DNA of 64,000 nucleotides from Neurospora intermedia (GCA_037102815.1 BTPP01000001.1:25001-89000); one strand, 5' to 3'. Shown: positions 11,182 to 23,604, counted from the first letter of the stretch. Program-made: numbers and translations. Notes: a model not told the origin generated them from the letters alone.

Positions 11182-11802
11182 TTACCGTATCCCTAACTCC
11201 TCGATGCTGGGAAGATTATCGTCGAGATCGTCTTCATGTGCGGCTTCCTCATCATCGGAACTGTAGCCGTTGTAGTCATCCCCTATGTCTTCAAGGGCTT
11301 CCTCATCATCGGAAACGTAGCCGCTGTAGTCATCCCCTATGTCTTCAACGGCTTCTGGGGTATTTGGGCGCGACGTGCCGGATGAACGGGATGGAAAGAG
11401 TGGAAGCCCATTTGCAGGCTGCGTCGTATCAGGGACGTCGCCTTCGACGACCGGCTGGGACCAAGGCGGGATGGGTTCTTCGTAGAGAAAACCAGCCAGG
11501 ACCAACCTCCTACGACACTCCTCCACCTGTCGGAACATGTTGGCCATAAGAGGATGATAGAAGGGCGTGTTTTTTTTCAACGATCTGTAAACCCGCCCTT
11601 GGAGTATCGGCATGTGGGACACAGCTCTTGTAGCTATTGTCTGTTCTGTGTCGAGCTCGGTACGCTGCATCTCCTTCATCTCTTGTGTCGCGAAGATAAC
11701 CTTTCTTGTTTCGATGAGCTCGTCCCATGTGTCCATGAATATTCCTGCTATGACGTCAAGCCGTTTCCCGTGGTGTTTGTGGCAGCAGATAGATATACTC
11801 AT
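11182..11802 (-). CDS. Hypothetical acidic protein with an 18-residue repeat
   Basis: A single frame of 206 residues; I do not recognise a family. The middle part (about residues 20-120) is mixed charged and hydrophobic with a helical look (LIETRKVIFATQEMKEMQ). The C terminus is very acidic and carries two copies of an 18-residue unit, EDIGDDYxGYxSDDEEAL, encoded by a 54-bp tandem repeat starting near 11242. The AUG at 11802 is the first in frame, but an upstream exon or the later AUG of MDTWDELIE is also possible. The gene sits between a RIP-altered transposon and gene-like debris, so it may be a lineage-specific or fading gene. Confidence 0.5.
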   Translation of the reverse strand: MSISICCHKHHGKRLDVIAGIFMDTWDELIETRKVIFATQEMKEMQRTELDTEQTIATRAVSHMPILQGRVYRSLKKNTPFYHPLMANMFRQVEECRRRLVLAGFLYEEPIPPWSQPVVEGDVPDTTQPANGLPLFPSRSSGTSRPNTPEAVEDIGDDYSGYVSDDEEALEDIGDDYNGYSSDDEEAAHEDDLDDNLPSIEELGIR

Positions 11803-12135
11803 GGGTGTTGCAACGTGAAGAATGTCCGGACAGAAGTAGTGGGTAGTGTATCTTTCTTTCTAGGCTTCGTCACACTCGACCACGATTGGGTCATGTTTGT
11901 TTTTGCATCTTCGGGGGCAAGGCCGGATCGGGTGGTCGAAACGGATACACATGATGCCAGGTGGTGGCGTGTTGGTAGGAGGAAAACTATGTTGGCTTAT
12001 AGTATATCGAACCACGTAGCTTGACCGTGCCGATGCCTGTGTGGCGGTAGGATAATCTTTGTAAATTTGTTTGTAGGCAATTTGGCGAGTTGTAAAACGA
12101 AAAGAGAAACCTTGTTCTGGATTTCTGCTGTCTGG

Positions 12136-13300
12136 CTAGGATGGCCTGATTTGCCCTACCTGCCTATCCTTTCCAGTGTCGCAGTCCACGACATGAATGT
12201 CTAAATTTGTTGGGTTGTTCTTGACACCAGGGATATACCAGGGATATAGAAACATAGCAAGAGTCAAGAAGTTGGTTTGAATCGAAAACAAACGAAGGGT
12301 AGGAAGGAATGAGTTGCAGGCATGAAGACCCTTTTCTGGGCATTGTGTATGTGTGCAGCCTTCCAAACCCAGTTGAGCATGACCTCGGTGAAGAATATCG
12401 TTTCTGTCCTCAGCCAACCAAACTCGTGGTAGCCACTGCAGTGCTTCGTCTTCGTTCACTCCAGTCACCTCGATACTTCCACTCCTCCTCAAGCTCAGCA
12501 GCATCGTCACTTGCTCCTTGCGTCCCTATACTCTGGAGGAGTCATGATATACTTCGATGTCCACCCCGGTCCCTCAGTTGATTGAGACGATGCGCAATGT
12601 GCACGTCGATGGCTACCGAGATGGCCGCGCAGAAGCCCGTCATCATGGTATCAGGTCTTTCCAGTGTTCGTATTCCTCCGACAAACCTGTGGGTTTCAAT
12701 ATGTCTGCCAATGCGGTCTTTCGTTCATTATCGAACTTTGAAAGCGCATTCCCATCCCCGTGCCGAATTGTGGCGGCTGCACTCAACCGGGATCTTGACT
12801 GGTTCCTTCCTGAATCTGACATCTTGAAAATATTGATCGGCTTTCTTTGCAAGTTCGCATTTGATGAAGAAAGGCCGGCACTTTCCCTCGCAGTGATTCG
12901 GTTTCTAGCAAGCGTACTCTGCGTTCATGTACTTATTGCGCATGGTTAAGTACGAGCGACAGTGTTTCCCAAGTTGCTCAGTAGGTTGATAATGGCGGCG
13001 GTAGTCGCGATGATGGTTGTCACTTGTCGAAGTGGATTCATCTCCGGCAATGTTATTTCGTGCGAAACCAACCATATCGCACATCTGCTGTTCCGGCCAA
13101 ATCGACATATCGTTCTTCTTCTGATTCCCACATTTCGTCTCTCGGTTGGGACTTCCGTCAAGATGGTTGCGGATCGGCTGGCAACGGCATTGTATGCTTG
13201 TGGTGTGTTGTAATGACAGGTTTTCTGTCCGAAGGCTGCATCATGCCGAGATATTAAGTGGACGGGTAACAAGACGACAAAACAAAATGTGGAAAACATG
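12136..13300 (-). pseudogene. Possible eroded protein-coding gene
   Basis: Several minus-strand stretches look coding by composition but lie in different frames without good splice sites joining them. Examples are one containing KTALADILKPTGLSEEYEHW (12643-12852), an adjacent shifted one containing GFCAAISVAIDVHIAHRLNQL (about 12545-12640) and one containing WLPRVWLAEDRNDILHRGHA (12136-12510). Plus-strand frames here (12557-12949 and 12962-13213) look like shadows. No family was recognised. The pattern fits a host gene broken by frameshifts, or a multi-exon gene I could not assemble. Confidence 0.3.
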
Positions 13301-13805
13301 AGATGAATTCCCTTCTGTTATGTGTTTTAACTTTGAATGTCTTCACCCTCCATCGCCCTTGGAAAGATGGCATGAAAAAATGGGAGTCACAGTGCTCCGA
13401 ACACACATGTGTCTAGCTTCCGAGTCAGCTTAAATCAATACACCGAGTCCTTGTGACCGTGAAAAGCCACAAGCTATTGTTGCTATCACGGTACAGAGCA
13501 TGAAAGAAATACCACTCCTCCAGCTAAATACCCTGAAAATGAGGACTGGTAATAAGAGTGGAGGACAAAGGGAGAGGGAGGGGGAGGGGGGAAAGCTTTG
13601 AAGTGGACATTATCATGTCGTACAATAAGCAAGGTATAGAAATCCACCCGTGAATGTGCTGGAAACGTAAATCTGACAAATAAACCGAAATCACTGGTGT
13701 GTATTACTTCCATCAAAGATCTTGTTGGTCAACGGATCACGAGGAAGGTCTTGTACACTATGGTCCAGTTGCGGGAGCCTTTGCACCCAACAGATATGAC
13801 TCTTG

Positions 13806-15816
13806 TTAAAGACCGTTGCTCGCACACGAAAACACGCTCCTGACCGAACCTGTATCATACGCTTCCAAAATACCAAGCACACTCGCATAGCTCCCAAAGG
13901 TAAGAAAGAGGAAGCCAACGAGTATGATGATGATGTTGGTCCCATCCAACAGGATGGTGCCGATGCCTCTTTTCCTCGTAATGCCGGCTCTCGCATCGGC
14001 CTTGCGCATCCGGAAATAGGCAACACCCCAGAAGATGAAGCCAAAGAAGCTATCAAAGAGTGATGACATGAGGGAAAGGACTGGTCTTGGGATTAGTTGG
14101 GTGTGCATTGGTTTGGGGTATGGTGTCAAGAGACTCACGGGATGAGAAGAATGGAATAACTTCCGCAATGATCCAAGCGCAAATCCATGTTGTCACTGTG
14201 ATTGGTGTCAGCACGGGATGAGAGCGAAATTGCTCGGAAGTGAGTTGGTGACTCACGAAGAATACCCGCCCATGTTGACCATCCGGTAAGCGTATGCTCG
14301 GTCATATGACGCGAGTTCTTGAAGATGCGGAAGAAGATGAATCGCGTCGAAACCGAGGCGTACAAGACGCCCAAGAAAATGATGGTCGGGATCATGAATG
14401 AAAAGGAAATCTTTTTGTAAGTTTCTTGGAGTGAACCGAATGCAGGTGCAGTCATGTACTGGTTTCCAGTGTACCCGTAAACAACTCCTCCGACAACACT
14501 GAACAGAATAAACTCGGCAATGGCACAAGCCCATAAGGCTTTCGGGAAGTCCCTGGATGATCGTTAGTCACATAATGGATGGAGCTATGAAAAGTGGCGG
14601 CACTCACTTTGGCTCTCTCATCTCTGCGATGAAGCTGGGGAGCGTGATTTGCCCGATAAAGGTATAGGATATGTTGAGAAAAGCATTGAAACAGGCAATG
14701 TATGACGCTGACTTGACCGGAAGTGCGGTTACGATGGGGTTACCTCCGACCGATGCTACTCCAGAGTCTGACGTGAATGATGGGCGGGGATCATATCCAG
14801 CTGGGTGTTTCTGTGCGCCCGCAAAGGCGGCAGCAAGGACGACCGAAATGAAAGTAAAGAGAGCAGAAAACACGCCAAGCTTGGACAAGGTATTGAATGT
14901 CCGTGGAAGCGAACAGAGCCAGCAAACGAGCGCAATGATAATGCCAAAGCTGACGGTGCGACAAGCGACACCCGGGTGTGTGCCGGTCATGGTATTGAGA
15001 TACTCGGCGCCCACGACGATATGTAAGCCTTGGATGAACTGTTGGCTGTTAGTTTGCAGTCCGTGTGGTGTATCGGTAGCCGGCTTACTGTGTTGTTGAG
15101 CAAGAACATGACGGCAGTGGCCCACCAAGCCCAATTTTTATTCCAGAAGAGCATTTGGCCGATATCACAGACATCCCGGACTTCGGGGTGCCGTAGACAA
15201 AACTCCCACAGGACCAGTGAGCTATTGATGGGTTAGAACGTGCAGACAGAAGTGGCGAGGAATCGTGACGAGGGCTTACGTGTAAAGTACGACCAAACAA
15301 ACAACCAACGTCAAGATTAGCCTGTAAATTGTGAGCGGCTGTATCTCTGGGTGCTGGATTGCCTATCGCGGGGTCTCGACTCACCCGGGAACAAGACCCA
15401 AAACGCTGTATGACCAGGGAAAGCTCATAATGGCCAAACATATATATTCAGAAAAGAGCAGGGCGGCAGTCTAGGGCATGGCGGTCAGTTTATAGGTCGA
15501 GAAGGTTGCGCTGGGTGCTTGGGACGCTACGGACCTTTTGCCAGCTGCATGTGCGGTACTGGATAGCATTCCCTTTTTCGAGTTCGCGCTGGCGTTCTGG
15601 CGAAGCAATGCTGTCGTCGCTGTCCGAACTGGCAGTGGCGACACTTTGTAGGACTGGGCCTATGCGGGGACCGACGGCGGTGATATCGTCGAGCTTGGTC
15701 CAGGACCAGAGGCTGGGTCGAGCATCCTCCTTACAGGCTGTACTCGCAGTGGCATCGTCGAGTCGAGACTTTTCTCTCTCATTATCCCGACGCGGATTTG
15801 GCGTGTGGGCCGACAT
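13806..15816 (-). CDS. Amino acid transporter of the AAAP family, Mtr-like
   Basis: Eight exons, all in frame: 15816-15535, 15470-15385, 15321-15280, 15221-15089, 15038-14608, 14552-14257, 14195-14139 and 14080-13806, giving 533 residues. Introns are 50-64 nt; six donors are GTGAGT or GTAAGC and the first is the weaker GTCCGT. After a hydrophilic N terminus of about 90 residues come roughly eleven membrane segments, beginning with YRTCSWQKTAALLFSEYICL and including a GLIPG-like turn (LGLVPG). The layout and N-terminal core motif match fungal neutral and aromatic amino acid permeases such as Neurospora Mtr (PF01490), which import amino acids at the plasma membrane by proton symport. It is probably a paralogue rather than mtr itself, judging by its longer N terminus. 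Confidence 0.9.
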
Positions 15817-17437
15817 GGCTTCGGTGGAGGTATATCTCAAGCAAACTTGTTGAAATAAATAAGCGAGTGTGGTGTAGATTAGACAGTCCAAAGTCTAGAC
15901 GATGCTTGTCGTAGATACAGAGTTGGATACTACTACTTGGATGGGAGCATGTTTGATGGCAAGAAACAAGAGGCGGATAAAGGTCGAAATTTGTAGGAAG
16001 CGGTTCAAGGATGCTGAGATAACGGTTACATTTCGGCCAGAAACAGGTGAATGGAAGGAACCCGATGGGGGGAAATGCATGAAGATCCAAGGCACGAGGA
16101 TGCAGGGATTGGGGACGAGATTCGCCATTCAGAACATGGACATGTTGAGTTGCCATTTGGTGCACCCGCTGTTTCTCAGTTTTCATACCTACCTATCGAC
16201 ACATGAGGGGGTTTCTCGATCAAGTTTTTGGCCTGTCCTGAGTGCTTACTGTACTGTCTACAATGCACTGGACGTTAGGTAATCAAGGTACATTGAGCAC
16301 GCCATCCTTTCTAGTTCGCATCCGGCGGAAGGTGCCGGCGTTCTCATTTTGTTGGAGGAATATTGTTGCCCTATCGTTTTGGTGACTTCCTCCTTGTCCG
16401 AACCAAGAGCACGACAGCATCTGGCTCACTACAGGCCATGGGGCAGCTTCAAAGCGAACAAGCTCAAGTGCCGCGTCAAGGTGGACGCCGCCTATTTTGC
16501 GCGCCGGGTCGATCCGTCATCTCTTTTGGCCAAGAGGTATGGTAAGCTGCAGTACCAGCACAGGGAAGCCGATAAAAGGCTCGTTTGTCCGAAAACATCA
16601 AAGTTGACATGCACGCGTTCCCTTGGCTCGATGACGCAATCATACCCAGGCCAGCATGTGACATCACAAATCCGCAGCATTACAATTTCCATTGACTACG
16701 CGCGCCCGCGTTGGAAGATGAACAAATATGGCACTTGGTTTGAGCTTGGGAAATACGATAGCGATAAGGCTGTATATTCTTTCGGTCTGTGTCACTTGTA
16801 AATGCTTTTTGGGTGGTAGGTAAGTGAGTGTCACAACATGTGTTCGTGTTAAGCTTCGTTGATCAAACCTGCTTTTGGAAGTCCGACTGACGAAGGGGTT
16901 CCTTGCCAGGCCGAATCCAAGTGGAGAACGCAACACTCCGCAGCGGCACAGGCACAAGTGGGGTTGCGCGGGTATGGGGGTGGCTGTATATGTGGCTAGA
17001 GATGTGGCTGAAATATGGGTCAGGCGGAGCAAGGGCAATGACGTGCTGCCGTGCGTGCTTTATCTTATCACAGACCGGCTGCCTGCCTGTTCAAGTAGCA
17101 CAAGTGAGTGCACGTGACAGCGCGCTTCTGTCGCGCCGCCACACCGTGCTTCTCAACTTTCCCTTTCATGGTGGCAATCAATCCCTCTGTAGCCGGACCG
17201 ACAACAACCTTGACGGCAAGCCAGCAAGCCACGGTTTCGATTGAGCAAAAAGTCAACCCTGAAATGTTTGCGCGGCAAGGGTGGAAATTGTCCAGACCGC
17301 TCCCACAACTTTGGCCTGTCCAGACACAGTGTGCTCGAATCGGATGCGAGTGATAGGGTGACAGCATCCGCGCATAGGTGCATCCGTTGGCAACCTACAC
17401 ACATTAGCGTCGACCCTTGGGCCACTAAAACGTCACC
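15817..17437. other. Divergent intergenic region, transporter and BRCT gene promoters
   Basis: Both flanking genes start here and point outward, so it must contain two promoters. Open frames at 15902-16282 and 16349-16801 (126 and 150 codons) show no domain, and are best read as chance. No clear TATA box or other named site was picked out. Confidence 0.5.
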
Positions 17438-20400
17438 ATGTCCGACGCGCTCAAGGACATCCACGACGACCCCAACGCGACCAAATCCCTCGACACCCAA
17501 GCTGTCTTTGATGATTACATGAAAACCTACGGCGCCGGCCAGGTATGTTCTCAGCAGGTTAGCAAGGAGGGAAGTAGCTAACATTCTCAGACAAGCAACG
17601 TCCGCCCGCTGGCAACAATCTCGAACTCGTCATTGTCCTCCAAAACATCCTCGGCGCCATCTCCCACGATGAACAAACCACCGAGGAAACAAAGAGATGA
17701 GGATCTCTTACCTCCCCTGACACAGTCGGAGGAGGACCGCATACGCAACTCTCGCCCGGCCGACGACCTCACAGAGAACAAGCCGCTCGACATGGAGGCC
17801 TACCGCGCGTGGAAGGCCCGACAGGCCGCAGAACGCAAACGAGAACGAGAAGAGGCCAAGAAGCCAAAGGTCTCCTGGTTCAAGCCCTCGCAACTCTTGG
17901 TCATGGCCGCTCAGTGGGAGCAGGAGGAAAAGGAAAGACAAAAGAAAAAGAAGGAAGAGCAAGAGAAGCGGGAAGCCGAAGAAAAAGCGCGCCAAGAAAC
18001 CCAAGAAAACCTGGAGAGGGAGGAAAAGCTACGAGCCCAAGAGACGGACAGGGCAGAGGAGCAGAGGCAGGCCGAAACTCAACCTTCGGCTCATTCCAAC
18101 GACACAACTCAATCGAACGGCGGAAGGAGCTACGACAAATATGCTGCTTCAGCGTCACAGACAAAAACCAGAGGTACTCTTCGAAGCTCGCCAAAGCTTG
18201 GCCCAAGCAGCCCTTCTCTGGAGCCAGCCTCTGTTACGACAGCCGTTCCCGAGCCGCGAGCATCACGACTTCTCGACACTCCCGCCACCAACAAAACCAC
18301 CTCGACGACGACACAGGATGGGTCAGGTCGCGTTGACTTTGGCAGCATCGCGCGCTTGCGGAACATGCACTCGCAGAAGCAACAGGCCTCGCCTGCCCAG
18401 CAGGTGCCCGAGACTCCCGTCTCAGACAACAATCCGTTCCGCCAAAGCAAATCCCAACTACTTGGTCCTTCGCAGCTATTTGGAGCTACCCAGTTTTCTT
18501 CTGCCACAAAAGCCCTCGCCAGTCCGACCTCTTCGCGCCCTTCCCCCTCAGATTTCATGCATCACACAGCATCGCCGAATCTGGCTGTGTCGTCGCCACT
18601 GCGAGCCCGGGGTCTGCGTTCATCGCCATCGCATCATGTACCATCAAGTCCAGCTGTCTTACCCGATGCACCTCCGCCGAGGGCAACGCAGCGAAAACCG
18701 GCGAGCTCTCACCCTGGTGCCTCGGAAGACGACATGGTGATTCCGGAATCACCGCAAACAAAGCCGCTCAAGAAGAAGAAGAAGAAGGCTGAACAACGTC
18801 CCTTTACCAGCTACGAGCCGATGGAGAAATCGCAGGAGCGGTGGTCGAGTCCGATAGCGGCATCAGATCCCCCAGGCCCTCCGGACGATGAAGATACAGA
18901 AACATCCATGGTCAGGCGCAGAAGGGCAAAGTTGAAGAAAAAGGCTGCCCTGGAACAGCTGACTGAGATCCGGTTTCCGCTGGTAGCCAAGTCGGATGAT
19001 GTTGAGATCCCATCATCCAACAAGAACAGGCGTGGCAAAGCGAAACGAGCGACGCAAGAGCCGGAGCATGGGGATGAGGAACCAGCAATACCAAATACTG
19101 TAGAAGATTCTCAGGGACAGGGGGCCAAGCCTGCTGCGGCGCATGCTGTAGATGACGAGTCTACACAGTCTGGGCCAGATGATGATCGAGCACAGAAGCC
19201 AGACGCCGCCTTCAAGAGCCCACGACCGAGCCAGCGTCCAGCACCCAGACTTCCTTCGCCAGTGCACAAGGAACCGGTACCTGACACGTCCGGTGCGGAT
19301 ACGCATCCAACAGCGAGTCCAACTGAGAATATACTTGCTGATAAATCCGCGCACGAACTGCCTTCGTCTTCTCAACTCCCGGCCTTACCACCACCCTCCT
19401 GTGATATTCCCTCTTCATCGCCGCCGGTGTTCGAAAGAAGAAGTAGAAAGAAGAGAGTCTCGTCCGGTGCAGATCAGGCAGCAAAGATACCGACATCGGG
19501 AACGGCGAGAACAACCAAGGCAAGCGTGTCGTCATCTGCCGTTGATGCTGCTATTCAGACGACCTCAGATCTTTCAAATCTGTCTTCCACACCCGTCGTT
19601 CCGTCGACTGCTGTACCGGCAAGAGATGCTTCTACCAGTTTCACCAGGCCTGACGTTGCTAGCTCGTCCCCGGCGCCTGTGAACAACCTTAGGCGTGACG
19701 CTGCTGGGCGCCTTCCCAAACCCCCGAAGACCAGTTCGACAGAGAGCCTGCGCCATTCGGCACGGGTCGAGAGGCGGCTGTCCAGTTCTGCCGATGAACT
19801 GTCCGTCTCTGGAGCCACAATACCCACCTTCGACCATAGTGTTCGCATGTCTCGCAGTTCCCTGCTCAAACCCAGCAGAACATCGTCCATGACCGCTACC
19901 TCTCAGCGTGGGTCGAAGATCTTTGAAGGCATGGCGTTTGCGATATCCTTCCAGTCAAAGCGCACAGGCGAGAGCGCGGACCAGTACAACGCACGCATGG
20001 AAACTGCAACCAGCATCGAAAAACGCATCAAGCAAGCAGGCGGCCGCATTCTCGGCAATGGTTTCGACGAGTTGTTCGAACCCATCCCTATCCAACCTGC
20101 CACCTCTGCCTCCAAGAACGAAGGGCACGCCTCATCACCGCCATCGGACATCGACCTACCTCTCAACAACACCGGCCGAGACACTGGCTTCACAGCCCTC
20201 ATTGCCGATGGCCACTCCCGCAAAGTCAAATACATGCAGGCCCTTGGTCTTGGACTTCCCATCCTCGCTTCCCGCTGGGTTATTACATGCCTCTCTTCCA
20301 ACTCAATAGTCGACTGGTCGCCCTACCTTCTTGCTGCCGGACAGTCCGCGTTCTTGGGAGACGCCATCCTCTCCCGGAACCTACCGCCCTATGATGCCAG

Positions 20401-20965
20401 GACGGCAAAGCTCGTGGAGACGGTGGCGAGAAGGGGACGGTGGCTGGGCGGGAGTAGGATACTCCTTGTCATGAGCACGGGTGGGGATAAGAAAGGAAGG
20501 AAAACACAGAAGGAAAAGGAGAAGGAGAAGCAAGAGGAGGGGAGGAAGATGGCTTATGTTTTCTTGGCGAGAGTACTGGGGGCGGAACTGAGGCGGGTGG
20601 GCAATTTGGATGAGGCAAAGAGGGAGTTGGAGAGGGCGGAGGAGGAGGCGGAAGGCGGTAAGGGGAAACCGTATGATTGGGTTTATGTGGATGGGAAGAC
20701 GGATGGGGCTGAGTTGTTCGCGAGTCCGAATAACCTAGGGGTGGGCGAAAGTGACGCCGGTAGTGCCAGTGCCAGCGCCGGTGGTGGCGGGAAGAGTACA
20801 AAGAGCAAAAAGCGGAAGAGGCAGAGCGTGGGGTACGTCTATGAGCCGACCGAGGCGGAGAAGCAGCCGCCATCGAAGAGGGTCAGGACGTTGAGTGATG
20901 AGTTGGTTATTCAGAGCTTGATTTTGGGGAGGTTGATCAATGAGGAGGAGTTTGGGAGTATCTGA
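17438..20965 (+). CDS. BRCT-domain DNA damage checkpoint protein, Crb2/Rad9/53BP1-like
   Basis: Exons 17438-17542 and 17591-20965 encode 1159 residues. The 48-nt intron starts GTATGT and has branch gctaac. The N terminus (MSDALKDIHDDPNATKS) is followed by a charged coiled coil at about residues 130-180 and a long disordered Ser/Pro/Lys-rich middle with many SQ/TQ dipeptides and basic KKKKKK patches. From about residue 810 a tandem BRCT region begins (KIFEGMAFAISF, GGRILGNGFDELF), with FTALIADGHSRKVKYMQAL and SRWVITCL typical of the Crb2/Rad9/53BP1 group. Such proteins bind modified histones and the checkpoint kinase at DNA breaks in the nucleus. I could not see the Tudor domain expected before the BRCTs. 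A Lys/Glu insertion splits the second BRCT. Confidence 0.8.
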
Positions 20966-22340
20966 GGGGCGTCTTGGAAACTTGTTTCATCGCTACGAGT
21001 GGGCAAATGGTTTAGTTGGGATCAAAAGTTCGTAATACCCTCCTTGTTGCTTGATCATAGGTAGCTTTCAGTTATTTGCTTCCTTGGGTTTCACATTTGC
21101 GTGCAAGCTTGCCGTCATACTGTTGTTGGATGGGGATCATCATGGCCATGACAGAGTCAGATGGGCGTTGACAACAGTCAGAGGCACAAATGGTCATGGA
21201 TACTCAGCCAAGTGAAGTCTCATATTGCACAGTCATAGTCATAGCGGGAGTTGCTTGCCGGAATTGGAGGTAGTTTCATACAGCTTGCTTGTCGGATGAA
21301 TATGTAATAACAACTTGTATAATCCTATATGCTCGCTGAAGGAAAAGATAACTGAAGTCATCTACATATGCTTGTTTGACGTTGAGACCGAATGAACAAT
21401 CTCATTTGTTTCCATACGATGTTACCTCAAAACATATAGTTCCTCTCGCCGCCACCAGTGTCTTGGTCCTTGTGATGGCCGCCAGGTTGTGGGGTTTGAG
21501 TCTACCTGTCTCCTGCCGTGGGTTTGAAGATGACAGATGTTGTCATGACTTTTCCAGTGAGTACCTCTATATCAACTTATTCAAGATGAATAACGCTTAT
21601 TAAAATATGTTTAGCGATGCCTCATGGCTCTTGCTTGATTCTCTTGGAACCCAGTCATCTTTGCGAGATAATGTCTGAGACTTGAAACATCAACACGGCC
21701 TTGCATCATACGTGCGTGCGGGAAATAGTTACCAGGAAGTATAGGTGTCCAGTGTGTGCTGATAAAGGTGTGAAGTTGGTAATACAGGGCACAACCGCTT
21801 GAGTAATCCGATTTGGTTCCCAGTCATTGTTTATGCTGAACGAGAACGTGACGGTCGGCTTGTCTGGTGCAGCTGCTACTATTACGGCGTGAACATTGGA
21901 GATTTATGGGTACTCAGGCACTCTAGACAAGAGTCGAAATGTGCGGATTTCCCTGCTCGGAGTTATCACAGTAGGTCGGCAGCTGTTCGGTATATCGGCA
22001 GCTACACTACGTAGCCCAACAAATAAGGCCTTTCAAGTTGCATGGACGCTCTCTTAGAATAATCCTTCTCGGCACTAATCAGCTTGTTAATGCTTTGTTG
22101 ATGCCGTCGAACTGGCGTTATCCAGAACTGATGAACCGAAGTATGAAATGACAGTTCGATTGACGAGTTTATGGATAGTCGCCTCACAATGACATTACTA
22201 GATATGAAGACTTTGAAGAAATCAGGAAAACATAACATTTTTGCTCATGTCCCCGTCATCTTTTTTCCTGCCCTCCCACCTCCGCTTAACCCATTACCGC
22301 CCACTTCTCCTTCGCCCCGAAGATACTTCGAACACAATCC
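20966..22340. other. Intergenic stretch
   Basis: About 1.4 kb with 3' ends of the BRCT gene (plus) and of the small secreted-protein gene (minus) facing each other. Frames of 60-80 codons here show no domain. I see no RNA gene or repeat. Confidence 0.5.
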
Positions 22341-23604
22341 CTAGCAAGACTGGTCACACCTCCCAATATGATCCGACACCGGATTCAGACAGTTTCCACT
22401 ACAGGCGCACAACAACTCAATCCTATTCCCCGACGTAGCCAGCGTATTGCAACCACCACCATCATTCCCCGCATTCGTCGTGTTTGACGACAACGACGCC
22501 GGCGCCTGTCTTGCTTGCATTATCTTTCCGGTGGTGCTATCTTTATCCATATTTTCATGAACTGCATGGTTCATGTGCGTGCGAGAAGACAAGATGCTGA
22601 AGAACCTAGAGAGAGCAGAGATGGACTTGCCGGATGACATTACGGGAGTAGTGGATGCGTCGTCGTAGTGCGGATTCGGCGACATGGCGGTGTCTTTTGC
22701 CTTTTCCTTTTCCTTTGGGTTGGCGTTGGCGGGGAGGCAGACGTAGAGGGCTTGGATAGGGTCGGTTTTGGTTTTGCCGTTGGCGCAGTTACTCTTGGAG
22801 GCGGCGCAGTAGGCTTTGACTACATCTTCTTCTTTGAAGTCTGAGGGGGGGGAGAGGAGATGTTAGTTTGGGTTGGAGTGTGAAATGTTAAATGGAATAT
22901 TAGTAGCTGTGAGGAAGGGGAAAGAATATAAGTGGGAGTGAGTAGGGTAGACAACGTTCTTGGCTGCTGTAGCGGTTATTCGAAGATGAGATGTAACGAT
23001 GGCCGCGTAGGAAGAAAAGGAGGAAATAATTAAGAAGGTTAAAGACGAATAGTATAAAAGAATATGAAGCAAAAGTGAAGAGAAGGTAATAGGACTGTGA
23101 AAAGAGGATGACGAGAAGGTGAAGGAAGGGCGAATAGAAGGTAAAGAGAAGGTAAAGAGAAGGTGAAGAGAGGGTGAAGAAGGGGAAAAGAAAGGGTGAA
23201 GAGAGGGCATAAAGAGGGTAAAGTTAAGTAAAAGATAGGGTAAAGAAACTACGAAGAAGAATTAAAAAGCGGGTAAGATAGAAGCTAAGAGTAGAATAAG
23301 AAGATGGCGAGGAAAAGCGGAAGAAGAAGATGACGAGAGAGCGAACGGAAAGTAAACAAAAAATAAAGGAGTATCCGGTTGAAGACGTACTTTGATGATC
23401 CCTCAAGATATAGCCGCAATAAGTGAACCCTTGCCCGCACAACGCCTGGCCAGGAGGAGCCGGCGTGCTCGGGGTCCAAGTGCTCGGAGCGGTGCTCGAC
23501 GGCACCGCGGCTTGCCAGAACGTTGTGCCCGATCCTGCGGTGCTCTGACCGAGTGCTAGGCAAAAGAAGAAGGCTGCAGAGCAGAAGGCGATGAAGGAAT
23601 TCAT
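22341..23604 (-). CDS. Small secreted cysteine-containing protein
   Basis: Exons 23604-23391 and 22840-22341 encode 237 residues. A 19-residue signal peptide (MNSFIAFCSAAFFFCLALG) leads to a Ser/Thr/Pro stretch, then CGQGFTYCGYIL. After the splice come YCAASKSNC, ALYVCLP, a disordered insert of about 100 residues, and a C-terminal cysteine cluster (LLCACSGNCLNP, GRCDQSC), about ten cysteines in the predicted mature part. The 550-nt intron is unusually long for this genome, with donor GTACGT and end CTCAG. Its central part is a purine-rich repeat on the plus strand. I recognise a general fungal secreted-protein style but no named family. It acts outside the cell or in the wall, by inference only. 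Confidence 0.7.
23080..23260. repeat. Degenerate purine repeat inside an intron
   Basis: Imperfect tandem copies of units like gaaggtaaagaga and gaagagagggt, almost pure A/G on the plus strand. It lies within the intron of the small secreted-protein gene and accounts for much of its length. Open frames across it are composition artefacts. Confidence 0.7.

Noticed and set aside
11242-11350. Possible short-repeat array such as a CRISPR
   Set aside because: Only two 54-bp units, in frame inside a protein-coding sequence and without spacers; the genome is eukaryotic.
22863-23210. Minus-strand Ser/Phe-rich frame
   Set aside because: It is the translation of the purine/pyrimidine repeat inside an intron.
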